DNA of 64,000 nucleotides from Chryseobacterium oryctis (lineage in GTDB: Bacteria; Bacteroidota; Bacteroidia; Flavobacteriales; Weeksellaceae), in the NCBI RefSeq assembly GCF_025971925.1, contig NZ_JAPDHV010000006.1, positions 62,001 through 126,000 on the forward strand. Direction: 5' to 3'. The stretch's first letter is position 1. The number at the start of each line of letters is the position of its first letter. The notes beneath the pieces are model-generated. The model had not been told where the DNA came from, did not search any database, and saw nothing but the letters and a program-made list of their open reading frames with translations. Made by a program: the position numbers and the translations under genes. Below, in pieces: positions 53,039 to 61,867 of the stretch.

Positions 53039-54010
53039 TTAAACTTTATTCTGTTTCAAAAGCATCATTAAAATTACAGGAATTCCGAAAACCGAACTTA
53101 TTACATTCAAAGGAATTTGTGTTGTCTCCGCAACAATTGAAAATAACAACATCATCAACATTCCTAAAAACATGTTCAAAATCCATTGCTGCCAAAGCTT
53201 TGAAGGATTGTAAATCAGTCTGCAAAAATGAGGAACAATGATTCCAATAAATAAAATCGGACCTAAAAAGGCTGTAATTGAAGCAGAAAGTAGGGAAGAA
53301 GCAACAATTATCAATATCTTCAGCTGTGTAAGATTTACACCTAAACTTTGTGCATATGAAGTTCCTAAAGAATTCCCAATCAACGGCTTTATGGTCTTAA
53401 AACAAATGAACAATCCTATTAAGACAAGAATAAATAAAACATAGATTTGATTTCTCGTTACCATATTATTGGCTCCAAAAGACCATAAAATAAAGTTTTT
53501 TAAACTTTGATTTTCTGCATAAAACTGCAGTAAAGAAACAATTGCACCAGCAAATGCAGATACTAAAAAACCGAAAATAATTAAATAAGATTTATCCTGA
53601 AATTTATTGGATATAGACAACAAAACCAGCATTAACAATAAGCTTCCTGCAATAGCTGCCAAACTTAAAAAACTATTTTGAAGAAACTCCGGAAGCAAAA
53701 TATCATGTGAAAAGAATATATAAAATGCAACCGATAAACTTGCTACGGATGTAATTCCTAATATATCAGGTCCTGCTAATGGATTTTGAAAATATTCCTG
53801 CATCAAAAAACCTGAAGTTGGGATGGAAATTCCTGCCAAAAGCATTACCATCACACGATTAACCCGAATTTCAGCAATTTGACTATTCGAAGAATCCTGA
53901 AAAAAATCCTGAAAGCTTAAACTTAAAAATCCTGTGTTCAGATTAAGAAGCGCGGTTAAAATAATTGCGATAAATAACAAAAAACACAGGATTTTAAACT
54001 TATTTGACAT
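53039..54010 (-). CDS. FecCD-type iron/cobalamin ABC transporter permease
   Basis: 323 residues with about nine predicted membrane helices and the FecCD motifs: NPLAGPDILGITSVASLSVA, a GxxxALLxxL-like helix and FLGPILFIGIIVPHFCRL near residue 245, the coupling-helix region. No substrate-binding protein is adjacent. Together with the ATPase gene it forms a two-gene import module, ligand unknown (siderophore, heme or B12). Confidence 0.9.
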   Translation of the reverse strand: MSNKFKILCFLLFIAIILTALLNLNTGFLSLSFQDFFQDSSNSQIAEIRVNRVMVMLLAGISIPTSGFLMQEYFQNPLAGPDILGITSVASLSVAFYIFFSHDILLPEFLQNSFLSLAAIAGSLLLMLVLLSISNKFQDKSYLIIFGFLVSAFAGAIVSLLQFYAENQSLKNFILWSFGANNMVTRNQIYVLFILVLIGLFICFKTIKPLIGNSLGTSYAQSLGVNLTQLKILIIVASSLLSASITAFLGPILFIGIIVPHFCRLIYNPSKLWQQWILNMFLGMLMMLLFSIVAETTQIPLNVISSVFGIPVILMMLLKQNKV

Positions 54011-54028
54011 TATAAAGTCTGAAAAGTT

Positions 54029-54589
54029 TTATTTTAAAAGAGTATTAATCTTATTATTCAACTCATCTTCTGTCATCATTCCTAGAAACTCTTCAGTTTT
54101 AGCTCCTTTTCTAAAGAAAGTAAAAGGAATAGAACCTCCGTCCCATTTTTGAAAGTTTTTAGGAAAAAAATTAGCATCAAGTTTTTGACCATCAAGCAAA
54201 ACGATATTTTTAGCTAAATCATGCTCTTCAGCAAAGTTTTTCACATCGTCATTCCATACCGTTCTTTCATCCAAGCTCACAAATGTAAATTTTACAGGTT
54301 TTCCCTTCAATTCCTGCATTTTATTCTTAAAATGAGGTATTTCTCTCATGCATGGTCCGCACCAAGTAGCAAAGAAATTCGTAACATACAGAGTATCGTT
54401 ATTTTTAGCCAGATAATCCCCTATTTTTTCAGGAGCTATTTCCGGAGAAATAAATGTATTGTTAACAACATCAGTATTTTCCGTTACAGAAGTTGAGTCT
54501 ATACCTGTTTCGTTATCATTTTTAGGTTCTTCTTTTTTACAGCTTGATAATGCTAATAGAACCAACGTGGATAAAATTATCTTCTTCAT
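54029..54589 (-). CDS. TlpA/thioredoxin-family lipoprotein
   Basis: 186 residues: a lipoprotein signal (LALSSCKKEE), a linker rich in Asn/Thr/Glu, and a thioredoxin fold with ATWCGPCMREIPHFKNKM (redox CGPC near residue 72) and the cis-Pro in SIPFTFF. Periplasmic, membrane-anchored disulfide reductase or isomerase as in ResA/TlpA. It precedes the permease gene by 18 bases on the same strand and may be in the same transcript. Confidence 0.9.
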   Translation of the reverse strand: MKKIILSTLVLLALSSCKKEEPKNDNETGIDSTSVTENTDVVNNTFISPEIAPEKIGDYLAKNNDTLYVTNFFATWCGPCMREIPHFKNKMQELKGKPVKFTFVSLDERTVWNDDVKNFAEEHDLAKNIVLLDGQKLDANFFPKNFQKWDGGSIPFTFFRKGAKTEEFLGMMTEDELNNKINTLLK

Positions 54590-54604
54590 AAATTATTTTT
54601 TGTC

Positions 54605-54612
54605 TATTTTTG
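54605..54612 (+). promoter_or_regulatory. -7 element of the reductase gene
   Basis: TATTTTTG, an exact TAnnTTTG match, 9 bases before the ATG at 54622. Confidence 0.5.
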
Positions 54613-54621
54613 AATTGAAGT

Positions 54622-55746
54622 ATGGAACAACAAATCTATAAAGGGAAACTTACACAGTTTCATTGGCTAAAAATAGCGAAAAAGGAAGAACTGACCAAAA
54701 ATACTTTTTCTCTGGAGTTTGAAATTCCTGAGAATTTGAAGGAGAATTTTAAGTTTGAAGCGGGTCAGTTTGTAAGTGTAAAATTTCAATCAAACGGTCA
54801 AGAAGTTATTAATGATTATTCAATGACTTCAGCTCCGTATGAAAAGAAAATCACTTTAGGAATGAAAATAAATTCTTCTAGTGGAACGACTTCACAATTG
54901 TCTAGAAATTACAATGTAGGTGACCAATTACTGGTAAGTGAACCTAGCGGAAGATTTACCTTAATCTCAAAACCAAGTGAATTCAGAACTATTGTTGGTT
55001 TTGCTGCCGGAATTGGAATTACACCAATCTTAAGTCATTTTAAGGATATTCTTCATAATGAACCAAGAACACGAATGTTCTTATTTTTTGGTAATAAAAG
55101 TTCAGAAGATATAGCTTACAGACAAGATTTAGAGAATCTTGCAAAAAAATATAGTGACAGATTGCAAATTTTTTATTTCTATTCACAAGAAAAAACTGCC
55201 AACAATTTCTTCTATGGAAGGCTGGATGAGAAAAAATTAAGTTTAATAATCAATCAAATTCTTCATTTGGATGATACGGACGAAGAATCTACCATTTGGG
55301 ATGCCGTAGATGAAGTTTTAATTTGCGGAAAAGGGGAGATGATTAAAAATCTTGCCAACGCATGTTATCATCACGGAATACCTAAAAAGAATATTCATTT
55401 TGAACTTTTTGAAGAATTTAATGATGACATTTATCCTATTGAAAAAGAATTTCCGTTAATAGAAAACGTAGAAGTTGAGTTTAAAATGCTTGGAAAAGAA
55501 TATCAAACAGAACTTCCAACAAATAAAGAAAAAATTTTACAACAATTATTAGTTCAAAAATTTCCGGTTCCATACTCATGTAAATCAGGAATTTGCGGAA
55601 GCTGCGAATGTATTTTAGAAGAAGGCGAGGTTGAACTTTTAGAAAATGAATATTTAACGGAGAAAGAAGAGGAAAAAGGACACATTTTAGCATGTATGTC
55701 TATAGCGAAAAGTAAAAAAATAAAGCTTAACTTTGACTTGAGTTGA
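54622..55746 (+). CDS. Flavodoxin-reductase-type iron-sulfur oxidoreductase (PaaE-like)
   Basis: 374 residues: an FAD-binding barrel (FEAGQFVSVKF, NDYSMTSAPYEK), an NAD(P)-binding domain (TIVGFAAGIGITPILSHFKD) and a C-terminal 2Fe-2S ferredoxin with CKSGICGSCEC and a fourth Cys in ACMS. This architecture matches PaaE and related phenylacetyl-CoA epoxidase reductases. No epoxidase subunits are near. Overlaps the next gene by 4 bases. Confidence 0.88.
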   Translation: MEQQIYKGKLTQFHWLKIAKKEELTKNTFSLEFEIPENLKENFKFEAGQFVSVKFQSNGQEVINDYSMTSAPYEKKITLGMKINSSSGTTSQLSRNYNVGDQLLVSEPSGRFTLISKPSEFRTIVGFAAGIGITPILSHFKDILHNEPRTRMFLFFGNKSSEDIAYRQDLENLAKKYSDRLQIFYFYSQEKTANNFFYGRLDEKKLSLIINQILHLDDTDEESTIWDAVDEVLICGKGEMIKNLANACYHHGIPKKNIHFELFEEFNDDIYPIEKEFPLIENVEVEFKMLGKEYQTELPTNKEKILQQLLVQKFPVPYSCKSGICGSCECILEEGEVELLENEYLTEKEEEKGHILACMSIAKSKKIKLNFDLS

Positions 55747-56360
55747 GAATTATAAAAAACATATTAAATCTTGCTTTCATATCAATTGAAATTGGTATCT
55801 TATTGATATGCCTTTGTAACGCCTGGGTTTTTGGCCTTACAAACGGTAGAACCTATACTAAAATATCAAAAATTCCTCCAAGAGAGGTAGCTCTGGTATT
55901 GGGTACTTCGCCTAAAATGAGGTCAGGACTTTCAAACCCTTATTTCACAAAAAGAATGGATGCTGCATCTTTGCTTTACCATCATGGGAAAATAAAAAAA
56001 ATTATAGTAAGTGGTGAGAAAAGTAAAGGATACAATGAGCCTGCCGCTATGAAAAACTACCTGATTTACCAAGAAGGCGTACCAGAAGATATCATTATTG
56101 AAGATCCTAAAGGTTTTAATACTTACAAAAGTATTTTACGTTGTAAAGATGTTTATAACCAAAAAAATGTAATCATAGTTTCACAAGGCTTTCATAATCT
56201 TCGTGCCTTACTTTTTGCAAGAAACAAGGATATGAACGCATTAGGTTTTGATGCACAAGACGTAACCAAACCCGAAAGCTACTACAGAAACCAATTTCGG
56301 GAAATACTTGCACGAACTGTTGCTGTAGTATATTTTGCTCTAGGAATTTCTCCCGATTAA
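55743..56360 (+). CDS. SanA/DUF218-family membrane protein, TTG start
   Basis: 205 residues: an N-terminal membrane helix (LAFISIEIGILLICLCNAWV) and a DUF218 domain with VALVLGTSPKMRSG and KKIIVSGEKSKGYNEPAAMKNYL, as in SanA/ElyC proteins that influence cell-wall precursor metabolism and vancomycin sensitivity. No ATG is near; TTG at 55743 inside the upstream stop (TTGA) fits translational coupling. Confidence 0.85.
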   Translation: MRIIKNILNLAFISIEIGILLICLCNAWVFGLTNGRTYTKISKIPPREVALVLGTSPKMRSGLSNPYFTKRMDAASLLYHHGKIKKIIVSGEKSKGYNEPAAMKNYLIYQEGVPEDIIIEDPKGFNTYKSILRCKDVYNQKNVIIVSQGFHNLRALLFARNKDMNALGFDAQDVTKPESYYRNQFREILARTVAVVYFALGISPD

Positions 56361-56380
56361 ACTTAAAAAATTAGAAGAAA

Positions 56381-58978
56381 TTAGAACGGATATCCAAATG
56401 CAATGTTTAAAGTAGGTTTGAATGGGTTAAAATTATTAAATCTCCATTTTTCACCAGAAGGTTTATTTGGATCATAAATTTTATAGGCTAAATCGAGCCT
56501 CAATGTAATGTACGCTACATTTACCCTTAAACCTAATCCACTACCAATTCCCATTTGTCCTAAAAATTTATTGAATTTAAATTCGTCTCCATAACCATCA
56601 TTGTAATTTTTAAGACTCCAGGTATTTCCTATATCTGTAAATAAAGCACCTTCATACATATCATTAAAAGGAACTCTAAGCTCAATGTTTGTAGTCAGCT
56701 TTAAATTATTTGTCATATAGGTACGAACTCTTTCATCAACCTGAGAATCAGCAGGTCCCAAACCTCCAAAAGCAACCCAAGCTCTAATATCATTTGAACC
56801 ACCATTAAAGTAAGACCTCACAACAGGCATGTCTTTAGAGTTTCCGTATGGAATTCCTATACCTATAAATTGGCGTAAAACCAGTGTATTTCTATTAAAT
56901 TTAAAATATTTTCTAGTATCAATATCAAACTTCACAAATTGAGCATAAGGAACCCCGAAAATTGTTCTTTGAGGACTCGTTACAATACCTCCTTCATCTC
57001 TCTTTTGATTAAAAATACTTAAAAGATTACCTGCTAATTCTACTTTTCCGTTAAAATAAAAAGCATTGGGATAATCTTTTTTACCAACTTCATTATATAC
57101 AAAATTGTAAATCATTGAAGAAATAAGAACATCCTGTGTTTGTCTATCTTTATTTACCAAAGTACCGATGAATGCTGTATAAAGATCTGCTCCTTTAGAA
57201 TCTAGCCCTCCCTGATATTCCAAATCTTCTGTAATATATTGAGACACCTGATCTCTGGTTAATTGCCCTGTCTCAAAATCTTGCTTAACATCCGGACGAT
57301 ATGCAAAATAATTACCAAAAATCTCTTCTCTTATTGCATTATCATTCACGAAATAATCATAATAAGCAGACTTATTTTTAGTTAAACTCAATTGAGTATT
57401 AAAAAGTGTAAGCTTATGATAAACTTGGTCATTTACGCTTGCCTGAAAATTAAGACCTGTATTAAAGTTTACTCTTCCCAAGCCAATATTATTCTGAACA
57501 GAAGCTCCTAAAAGAATAGATGAAGTAGGAGTATATTTTTTAGGAATTAATTTATAATAGTTAAACGGTAATAACAATCTTGGGAAATTAAGTGAAGCCT
57601 GAGCTGACAATTCATATGCTAAAACTCTTTTATTAATATCCTGAGTACTTCTTATTGAACCAAATGTTCCAGATAAACTTGTGGAAAGATTTTCCATTCC
57701 TCGAAATACATTTCTGGTTGTTAAATCAATTGAAGGAGAAACACCAAGATTCAAAATCTGAGAATAATTGATATCTGTTCCGACTTTCAATTCATATTTG
57801 TCCAGAGGTTTTAATAAATATAAAACATCTACAATACTATCGTTAGGAGTTGTTCCGCCTCCTTGTCTTAAAGAATCTCTAGCTTTCAGAATACTAAAAT
57901 TGTTAGTTGCTAACAAGTTCCTTTTTGTTACATCAAGCTTTTTTTGGTCATAAACCTGTTTACTATCAACAATAATAGATCTCCAAAGCGAAGAAATTTT
58001 ATATCTATCATCCATTTTATGGAATCTTATTCTTCGTAAGCTATCTTTTATTGTATTTCTGGGAAAATCACTTGCCTTATCCACTATAGCAACATCAATA
58101 TTTCCAATGGTCGCAACTTTATAAGGAGAGTCAATAGAATCTTTATGTATTTCTAATGTTAAAGGAACCTGTTTTGTACTTTTCAAAGAATCAGCAATAA
58201 AATAAACTTCATCATTAGAACTATTAAATCTATAATATCCATTTTTTCTCATCAGATCAGTAAGCCTTGTAACTTCTTTTTCAAGAACTGTTTGATCCAG
58301 AATTTGTCCGGATTTCACATGTGTCTCTCCAATAGAATATTTATAAACATTCTTAATGTTTTGATCAGGAATATTATAATAATAATCTTTTATATAAGTT
58401 GGTTCGTTATGCTTTATAAAATAAGTTACAGCCGCTTTTTTTGTAGCAGAGTCTAAATCATGCTTAAATTTCACTTCTGCATCCCAAAAACCTTTGTAAG
58501 TAAGCCTTTTTTCAATTGATTCTGCACTTTTTCCTGTTCTTGACTGATCCAAAATAACCGGAGGAGTTCCCCAACTGTGATATAATCTATCTAAAAACAA
58601 ACTTTTACCCACACTGCTTTTCATATTATATTTAATGAATAATGAATCTCTCAATTTCTGATCTCTCATTTCACGAGGATAGGTCATATATTCATTAAGA
58701 ATAGTATCATATTTCGGGTTTGCAGCATTATAGAGCAACAAACTTAAAGGCATGAAAAGAAGTTGTTTCTTATTAGGCTTTTGCTGAACGTAGCTTTTTA
58801 ATTCTTCATCAAAATTTTCTTTCTTATCTTCAAACTGAAAATTGTTCTTTGCAAGTAGATATTCACCTTCAGGAACCTTCTTTGTTGTACTACAAGCGTA
58901 AAGGAGACCAACAAATGTTGCAAATGAAATAATTTTATAATATTTTTGAGGAGAATTCTTATAATGCTTACAGCTCAT
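56381..58978 (-). CDS. TamL-type outer-membrane BamA/TamA-family lipoprotein
   Basis: 865 residues: a lipoprotein signal (LLYACS), POTRA-like repeats in the N-terminal half and a C-terminal 16-stranded-barrel region ending FNPFKPTLNIAFGYPF with a terminal Phe. Lipidated TamA relatives (TamL) are a Bacteroidota trait, and pair elsewhere with TamB to build the outer membrane. Its ATG at 58978 lies inside the start of the divergent methyltransferase gene, giving a 15-base overlap of 5' ends. Confidence 0.85.
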   Translation of the reverse strand: MSCKHYKNSPQKYYKIISFATFVGLLYACSTTKKVPEGEYLLAKNNFQFEDKKENFDEELKSYVQQKPNKKQLLFMPLSLLLYNAANPKYDTILNEYMTYPREMRDQKLRDSLFIKYNMKSSVGKSLFLDRLYHSWGTPPVILDQSRTGKSAESIEKRLTYKGFWDAEVKFKHDLDSATKKAAVTYFIKHNEPTYIKDYYYNIPDQNIKNVYKYSIGETHVKSGQILDQTVLEKEVTRLTDLMRKNGYYRFNSSNDEVYFIADSLKSTKQVPLTLEIHKDSIDSPYKVATIGNIDVAIVDKASDFPRNTIKDSLRRIRFHKMDDRYKISSLWRSIIVDSKQVYDQKKLDVTKRNLLATNNFSILKARDSLRQGGGTTPNDSIVDVLYLLKPLDKYELKVGTDINYSQILNLGVSPSIDLTTRNVFRGMENLSTSLSGTFGSIRSTQDINKRVLAYELSAQASLNFPRLLLPFNYYKLIPKKYTPTSSILLGASVQNNIGLGRVNFNTGLNFQASVNDQVYHKLTLFNTQLSLTKNKSAYYDYFVNDNAIREEIFGNYFAYRPDVKQDFETGQLTRDQVSQYITEDLEYQGGLDSKGADLYTAFIGTLVNKDRQTQDVLISSMIYNFVYNEVGKKDYPNAFYFNGKVELAGNLLSIFNQKRDEGGIVTSPQRTIFGVPYAQFVKFDIDTRKYFKFNRNTLVLRQFIGIGIPYGNSKDMPVVRSYFNGGSNDIRAWVAFGGLGPADSQVDERVRTYMTNNLKLTTNIELRVPFNDMYEGALFTDIGNTWSLKNYNDGYGDEFKFNKFLGQMGIGSGLGLRVNVAYITLRLDLAYKIYDPNKPSGEKWRFNNFNPFKPTLNIAFGYPF
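58918..58948 (+). promoter_or_regulatory. Promoter of the rRNA methyltransferase inside tamL
   Basis: TTG at 58918-58920 and TATTTTTG at 58941-58948, 20 bp apart, fit the flavobacterial promoter well and lie within the coding sequence of the TamL signal peptide on the other strand. Confidence 0.55.
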
Positions 58979-59689
58979 ACAATAAAAATTTTACAGTCTT
59001 TAGATAAAAAGAAGTTCAGACAAAAATACAACTTGTTTTTGGTTGAAGGTAATAAAATCATTTGTGAACTTTTTAATTCTAACTTTAAAATTAAAGAAAT
59101 ATTCTCTACTGATCCACAAAAATTAGACCGCACTAGTGTACCTATCACTCATATCTCTGAAAATGAGCTTAAAAAAATTAGTTTTTTGCAACATCCAAAA
59201 GATTCTGTAGCAGTTTGTTGGCTCAATGAGAAAGAAATACAGGAAGATAAAAATATTCAACTTGTTTTAGACGGCATTCAGGATCCAGGAAATTTAGGTA
59301 CAATTATACGTTTGGCAGATTGGTTTGGAATAGAACAAATCATTTGTAGTGAAGACACTGTTGATTTCTATAATCCTAAAGTAATTATGGCAAGTATGGG
59401 CTCTTTTACAAGAGTAAATATCGTTTATACTAATCTGATAGAATACCTTTCAAATACGCAAAACGTGAATATTGGAACCGACATGGAAGGAGAAAATATT
59501 TATACTTTTCAGAAACCTGAAAAGATTAATTTAATTCTAGGAAATGAAGGAAACGGAATGCGTACCGAAACAGAAAAACTTCTTCAAAAAAGCATCAGTA
59601 TTCCAAGGTTTGGAAAATCACAATCCACAGAAAGCCTAAATGTTTCTATGGCTGCAGGAATTATTTTAGGGCAGTTATTTTCAAAATAA
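58964..59689 (+). CDS. TrmH/SpoU-family RNA 2'-O-methyltransferase
   Basis: 242 residues from the ATG at 58964 (MLTAHTIKILQSLDKKKFR), preferred over a TTG 18 bases upstream on family grounds. N-terminal substrate-binding domain, then the knotted SPOUT domain with LDGIQDPGNLGTIIRLADW, LGNEGNGM and SLNVSMAAGIILGQL. Methylates rRNA or tRNA ribose; target unknown. Confidence 0.92.
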   Translation: MLTAHTIKILQSLDKKKFRQKYNLFLVEGNKIICELFNSNFKIKEIFSTDPQKLDRTSVPITHISENELKKISFLQHPKDSVAVCWLNEKEIQEDKNIQLVLDGIQDPGNLGTIIRLADWFGIEQIICSEDTVDFYNPKVIMASMGSFTRVNIVYTNLIEYLSNTQNVNIGTDMEGENIYTFQKPEKINLILGNEGNGMRTETEKLLQKSISIPRFGKSQSTESLNVSMAAGIILGQLFSK

Positions 59690-59697
59690 AAAAATTA

Positions 59698-59740
59698 AGA
59701 GATTAGAAATTAACATTAAAATAACTAATTTCTAATCTCT
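59698..59740. repeat. Perfect 15-bp inverted repeat, TTAGAA element
   Basis: AGAGATTAGAAATTA (59698-59712) and TAATTTCTAATCTCT (59726-59740) with a 13-base loop. Lies between convergent genes and may act as a terminator without a strong T tail. The ATTAGAAATTA core recurs at about 1351-1361. Confidence 0.65.
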
Positions 59741-59765
59741 ATTCTTAATATTTTGCTTAATAAAT

Positions 59766-60263
59766 CTATATAAGCTGTTCCAAACTAGAAACACTTTTAT
59801 TTTTTTGATAAGTTTCTAATTTTTTTCTTACAAATTTTAATGCAACAGGTGCTAGATATATTAAAGCTGCTCCCAAAAGTTTTTTCTTCCAGTTTGAGCT
59901 TTTAATATTTTTTCTTGCATAATTACCCACTAATGCGGTCACTCCCAATCTTACAACATTATCTAAAGCGTTACCTGTAAGCGCAGTTCCGGCAATTCCT
60001 AAAGCTGTATTTTTACTGATTAGCCTATCTTTTACTTCAGATGCAACCTGTTTTGCAATAACATCTTTTCTCAGTACAATTTTTTCATCACCATTTTCAT
60101 CCACTTTTTCTTGCAGATATTGGTCTGTCAACCCATTTGTGAATGCACTTAAGCTTTCTTTTGTATTTTTAAACGTCAAAAGATCCTCCAGCTCATTAAT
60201 TTCTCCCTTCAAGAGTTTTTTCTTTATCCTTAACTCATTTAAACTTTCATAATTTCTCCCCAT
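59766..60263 (-). CDS. Protein of unknown function in the YtxH/holin-like cluster
   Basis: 165 residues: a charged helical N-terminal half (MGRNYESLNELRIKKKLLKGE, ELEDLLTFKN), then Gly/Ala-rich helices (GIAGTALTGNALDNVV and KKLLGAALIYLAPVALKFV) that may be membrane-associated. No family recognised. It starts 2 bases after the holin-like gene, so the two are cotranscribed, probably as envelope-stress proteins (inference). Confidence 0.7.
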   Translation of the reverse strand: MGRNYESLNELRIKKKLLKGEINELEDLLTFKNTKESLSAFTNGLTDQYLQEKVDENGDEKIVLRKDVIAKQVASEVKDRLISKNTALGIAGTALTGNALDNVVRLGVTALVGNYARKNIKSSNWKKKLLGAALIYLAPVALKFVRKKLETYQKNKSVSSLEQLI

Positions 60264-60265
60264 AG

Positions 60266-60574
60266 TTAGTGGTTTAAAAATTTAATAACATTATCTGCAA
60301 CAGAATTCACTATCTTATTTTTAAAGATAACAATAATAACCATGATTACAAAATAGAATGCTGCTACAATCAGGAAACCCCATGCCGTACTGTCTAAGGC
60401 TTTACCTATAAGAAAGGCAATTCCGAAGTTGAATAAAACAATAAAAAAAGCAAACGCAACAAGCAATACTACAAAATAGGTGATAAGCCCCGCAGAAAGA
60501 GAAGATTTTTCAGTCGCCTCTATTTTCAATAAGTCAATTCTCTTAGATGCGTATTCTTTAATAGTCTCTATCAT
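60266..60574 (-). CDS. Holin-like membrane protein (Phage_holin_3_6 type)
   Basis: 102 residues with two or three membrane helices (GLITYFVVLLVAFAFFIVLFN, GFLIVAAFYFVIMVIIVIF) between basic ends, the layout of the phage-holin-superfamily proteins that are widespread in bacteria outside phages. The neighbourhood has no other phage genes, so this is not taken as a prophage remnant. Confidence 0.75.
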   Translation of the reverse strand: MIETIKEYASKRIDLLKIEATEKSSLSAGLITYFVVLLVAFAFFIVLFNFGIAFLIGKALDSTAWGFLIVAAFYFVIMVIIVIFKNKIVNSVADNVIKFLNH

Positions 60575-60592
60575 TGTTTTTTTTTAAAATTA

Positions 60593-60624
60593 CAAAAAAA
60601 GGAACTTTTATACCCAAAGTTCCT
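60593..60624 (-). terminator. Terminator between YtxH and holin-like genes
   Basis: GGAACTTT and AAAGTTCC form an 8-bp stem; on the minus strand a T run follows. It lies just after the ytxH-type gene and may let only part of the transcription reach the next genes. Confidence 0.7.
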
Positions 60625-60653
60625 TCTATAATTTAATAAAAAAATTAAATTAT

Positions 60654-61004
60654 TTATTTTTTAAGATCATTTAATTCTGCTTCTACATCTTTTACAACAT
60701 CTGTAGTTTTAGAAACAATTTGATCTTTATATTTATCATAACCATCTTTTACTGTGTGAGCTACGTTATTAGCTGTTTCTTTAAAAGTAGATGAAATATT
60801 ACTATATTGATCTTTTACCTTTTCAGAAACTTCACCGTATTTATTTTTAGCCTGATCTTTTAAATCATTAGCTTTAGTTTTGATTTTTTTTCTGGTTTCT
60901 TTACCTTCTTCAGGAGCATATAACATTCCTAAAACCACACCTGCCGCAGCACCTGCAAGAAGTCCTGCCAATATACCTGCTGTATTTTTTCCTTTTCTAG
61001 ACAT
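60654..61004 (-). CDS. YtxH-domain protein
   Basis: 116 residues: a Gly/Ala-rich membrane-associated segment (GILAGLLAGAAAGVVLGMLYAPEEG) then a Lys-rich coiled helix. YtxH proteins are stress-induced in other bacteria. First gene of the cluster with the holin-like and unknown genes. Confidence 0.85.
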   Translation of the reverse strand: MSRKGKNTAGILAGLLAGAAAGVVLGMLYAPEEGKETRKKIKTKANDLKDQAKNKYGEVSEKVKDQYSNISSTFKETANNVAHTVKDGYDKYKDQIVSKTTDVVKDVEAELNDLKK

Positions 61005-61099
61005 TTTTTGCTTTTTTAATAGTTAATAAATATTAGTTTTTTACGATAATAAAGGTACAATTAATATACCAAAAGGTAAAGTCATCCTATTAAAAATTG

Positions 61100-61774
61100 T
61101 TAAATCTTTTCAACATAGGACAAAATACTTTCTATTGTTTCTTCCTTTGTAAGATTTGTATTATCTATTACAATAGCATCTTCTGCCTGTTTTAACGGTG
61201 AAATTTCTCTTTCGCTATCAATTTTATCACGCTCAATAAGATTTTCTTTCACTTGCTGCTCATCTGCTTCAATACCTAAACTTAGGAGTTCATTATATCT
61301 TCTTTTTGTTCTTTCATCAATACTTGCAGTAAGAAAAAACTTATAATCTGCATTGGGTAAAACAACTGTTCCAATATCTCTTCCATCCATAATAATTCCT
61401 CCTTTTTCCGCTAAAGAGCGTTGAGACTGCAATAAAAAGTCTCTCACTTCTTTTTGTTTGGCTACCAAACTTACATTATCAGACACCTCATTAGTTCTGA
61501 TTTGCTTTGAAATATCAATATTATTAAGGAAGAGAATTAGCTCTCCATTATTATTTTTAAATTCAAGATTGATTTGGTTAAGAGAAGAAAAAAGATTATC
61601 AAAATCTATTAAGCCATTTTCATTAAGACAATTTTGTAGAGCAAACCAAGTAACCCCTCTATAAAGAGCACCTGTATCTAAATGAATAAGACCAAGTTTG
61701 TCTGCAATGACTTTAGATATTGAACTTTTTCCCGTAGATGAGTACCCATCAATTGCTATTACTGGTTTTTTCAT
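61100..61774 (-). CDS. cmk: Cytidylate kinase
   Basis: 224 residues from the ATG at 61774 (MKKPVIAIDGYSSTGKSSISK, P loop near residues 9-16), since the longer frame would run back through the terminator of the upstream porQ gene. LHLDTGALYRG-type motif (LIHLDTGALYRGVTW) and GRDIGTVVLPNADYKFFLTA are characteristic. Phosphorylates CMP and dCMP. Confidence 0.96.
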   Translation of the reverse strand: MKKPVIAIDGYSSTGKSSISKVIADKLGLIHLDTGALYRGVTWFALQNCLNENGLIDFDNLFSSLNQINLEFKNNNGELILFLNNIDISKQIRTNEVSDNVSLVAKQKEVRDFLLQSQRSLAEKGGIIMDGRDIGTVVLPNADYKFFLTASIDERTKRRYNELLSLGIEADEQQVKENLIERDKIDSEREISPLKQAEDAIVIDNTNLTKEETIESILSYVEKI

Positions 61775-61808
61775 TTCACAAATTTCCTGAATTTTTCTTA
61801 AAAACCAA

Positions 61809-61837
61809 GAAACCTTAAGAAAATATCTTAAGGTTTC
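61809..61837 (-). terminator. Terminator-like hairpin between porQ and cmk
   Basis: GAAACCTTAAGA and TCTTAAGGTTTC form a perfect 12-bp stem with a 5-nt loop; on the minus strand a short T-rich tail follows. Confidence 0.65.
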
Positions 61838-61867
61838 CATATATATTTTTATTGTTTAAGACCAAAA

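Noticed and set aside
53011-53444. Plus-strand frames opposite the permease gene
   Set aside because: Shadow frames, lacking domains and overlapping a conserved gene.
60266-60574. Holin-like gene as a prophage remnant
   Set aside because: No lysin, capsid, tail or integrase genes nearby; such proteins are common chromosomal membrane proteins next to YtxH genes.
61775-61840. Upstream extension of cmk to an earlier ATG
   Set aside because: It would translate through the porQ terminator stem and delay the P loop.
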